Positions 63,935 through 64,000 of a DNA stretch of 64,000 nt are shown piece after piece. Positions within the stretch are counted from its first letter, which is position 1; every line of letters starts with the position of its first letter. The translations under genes were made by a program, and so were the position numbers. The notes under the pieces were generated by a model. The model was not told the DNA's origin, searched no databases, and saw only the letters and a list, made by a program, of their open reading frames with translations. Source of the stretch: Megascapheus bottae (lineage: Eukaryota; Chordata; Mammalia; Rodentia; Geomyidae); contig JANJXV010000037.1 of the NCBI GenBank assembly GCA_024803745.1, positions 5,035,001 to 5,099,000 on the forward strand, in the 5' to 3' direction.

Positions 63935-64000
63935 TCATCAGTCATGGGGCTTGAACTCAGGTCCTGGATGTTGTTCCTGAGCTCTTTTGTTAAAGGCTAG
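63935..64000 (-). repeat. B1-ID dimeric SINE, cut by window edge
   Basis: GTCATGGGGCTTGAACTCAGGTCC and GAGCTCTTTTGTTAAAGGCTAG are the reverse complement of the ID half. Confidence 0.8.

Larger units (their letters stand above)
1..64000 (-). other. SH3RF2: Interior of the SH3RF2 gene, three coding exons visible
   Basis: Three minus-strand exons with consensus splice borders lie in the expected order and reading frame, so the whole window is read as the interior of one transcription unit running from high to low coordinates. SH3RF2 is a RING-type E3 ubiquitin ligase of the POSH family. It is reported to control SH3RF1/POSH stability and JNK signalling, and to bind PAK4 and protein phosphatase 1. 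The human protein is about 729 residues, as I recall. The 230 codons here cover SH3 domains 1 and 2 and the following linker. No RING exon, third SH3 exon, promoter or poly(A) site was found, so both gene ends lie outside. Confidence 0.9.
39314..64000 (-). other. SH3RF2: SH3RF2 intron upstream of the first visible exon (partial)
   Basis: At least 24.7 kb of intron separates the first SH3 exon from the next exon upstream, expected to carry the N-terminal RING domain. No minus-strand frame here shows RING Cys/His spacing. The acceptor at 39314-39316 has a weak, interrupted pyrimidine tract. The interval is filled by two recent L1 insertions, roughly twenty SINEs, L2/MIR/MaLR remnants and microsatellites, listed separately. 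Confidence 0.8.

Overview
This window is nuclear DNA from a mammal, almost certainly a rodent. It holds split coding exons with GT-AG borders, ancient mammalian repeats (MIR, L2, old L1, MaLR LTR fragments), and very dense tRNA-derived ID-type SINEs and 7SL/B1-type SINEs. Two dimeric SINE families dominate. One is a dimer of two ID-like units. The other has a B1-like left half and an ID-like right half. From memory, this mix best fits geomyoid rodents (kangaroo rats, pocket mice, gophers), where ID-like dimers such as IDL-Geo are described. That lineage call is an inference; another rodent with ID-rich SINEs is possible.

The only protein-coding gene I can support is SH3RF2 (POSH-family RING/SH3 E3 ubiquitin ligase, also called POSHER, HEPP1 or PPP1R39), on the minus strand. 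Three consecutive internal exons are visible: 39044-39313 (first SH3 domain and start of the second), 36237-36332 (rest of the second SH3) and 30065-30388 (the Ser/Arg-rich linker). They have 270, 96 and 324 bp, are all bounded by phase-0 introns, and together encode 230 residues without a stop. The RING exon should lie beyond position 64000. The third SH3 domain and C-terminal exons should lie before position 1. I found neither in the window.

Everything else is intron. 1-30064 is the intron downstream of the linker exon. It contains an ancient minus-strand L1 (about 3940-6345) broken up by three younger insertions, plus many SINEs, L1 tails and microsatellites. 30389-36236 and 36333-39043 are the two short introns. 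The first holds a perfect 83-bp tandem duplication; the second holds a (CA)20 tract that becomes (GU)20 in the transcript, 13 nt after a 5' splice site. 39314-64000 is the upstream intron, with two well-preserved 5'-truncated L1 insertions with perfect target-site duplications (41691-43017 and 49200-50054), clusters of SINEs inserted serially at one target, and L2, MIR and MaLR remnants.

No bacterial-type system, CRISPR array, functional RNA gene or complete gene is present. Most open reading frames are chance frames, translated microsatellites (poly-Ser/Leu, poly-Lys/Glu/Gly) or broken L1 ORF2. The points most worth checking are the splice-site-adjacent GU tract, the 83-bp duplication, an unidentified repeat family with a shared 3' end at five places, and the serial SINE insertions.
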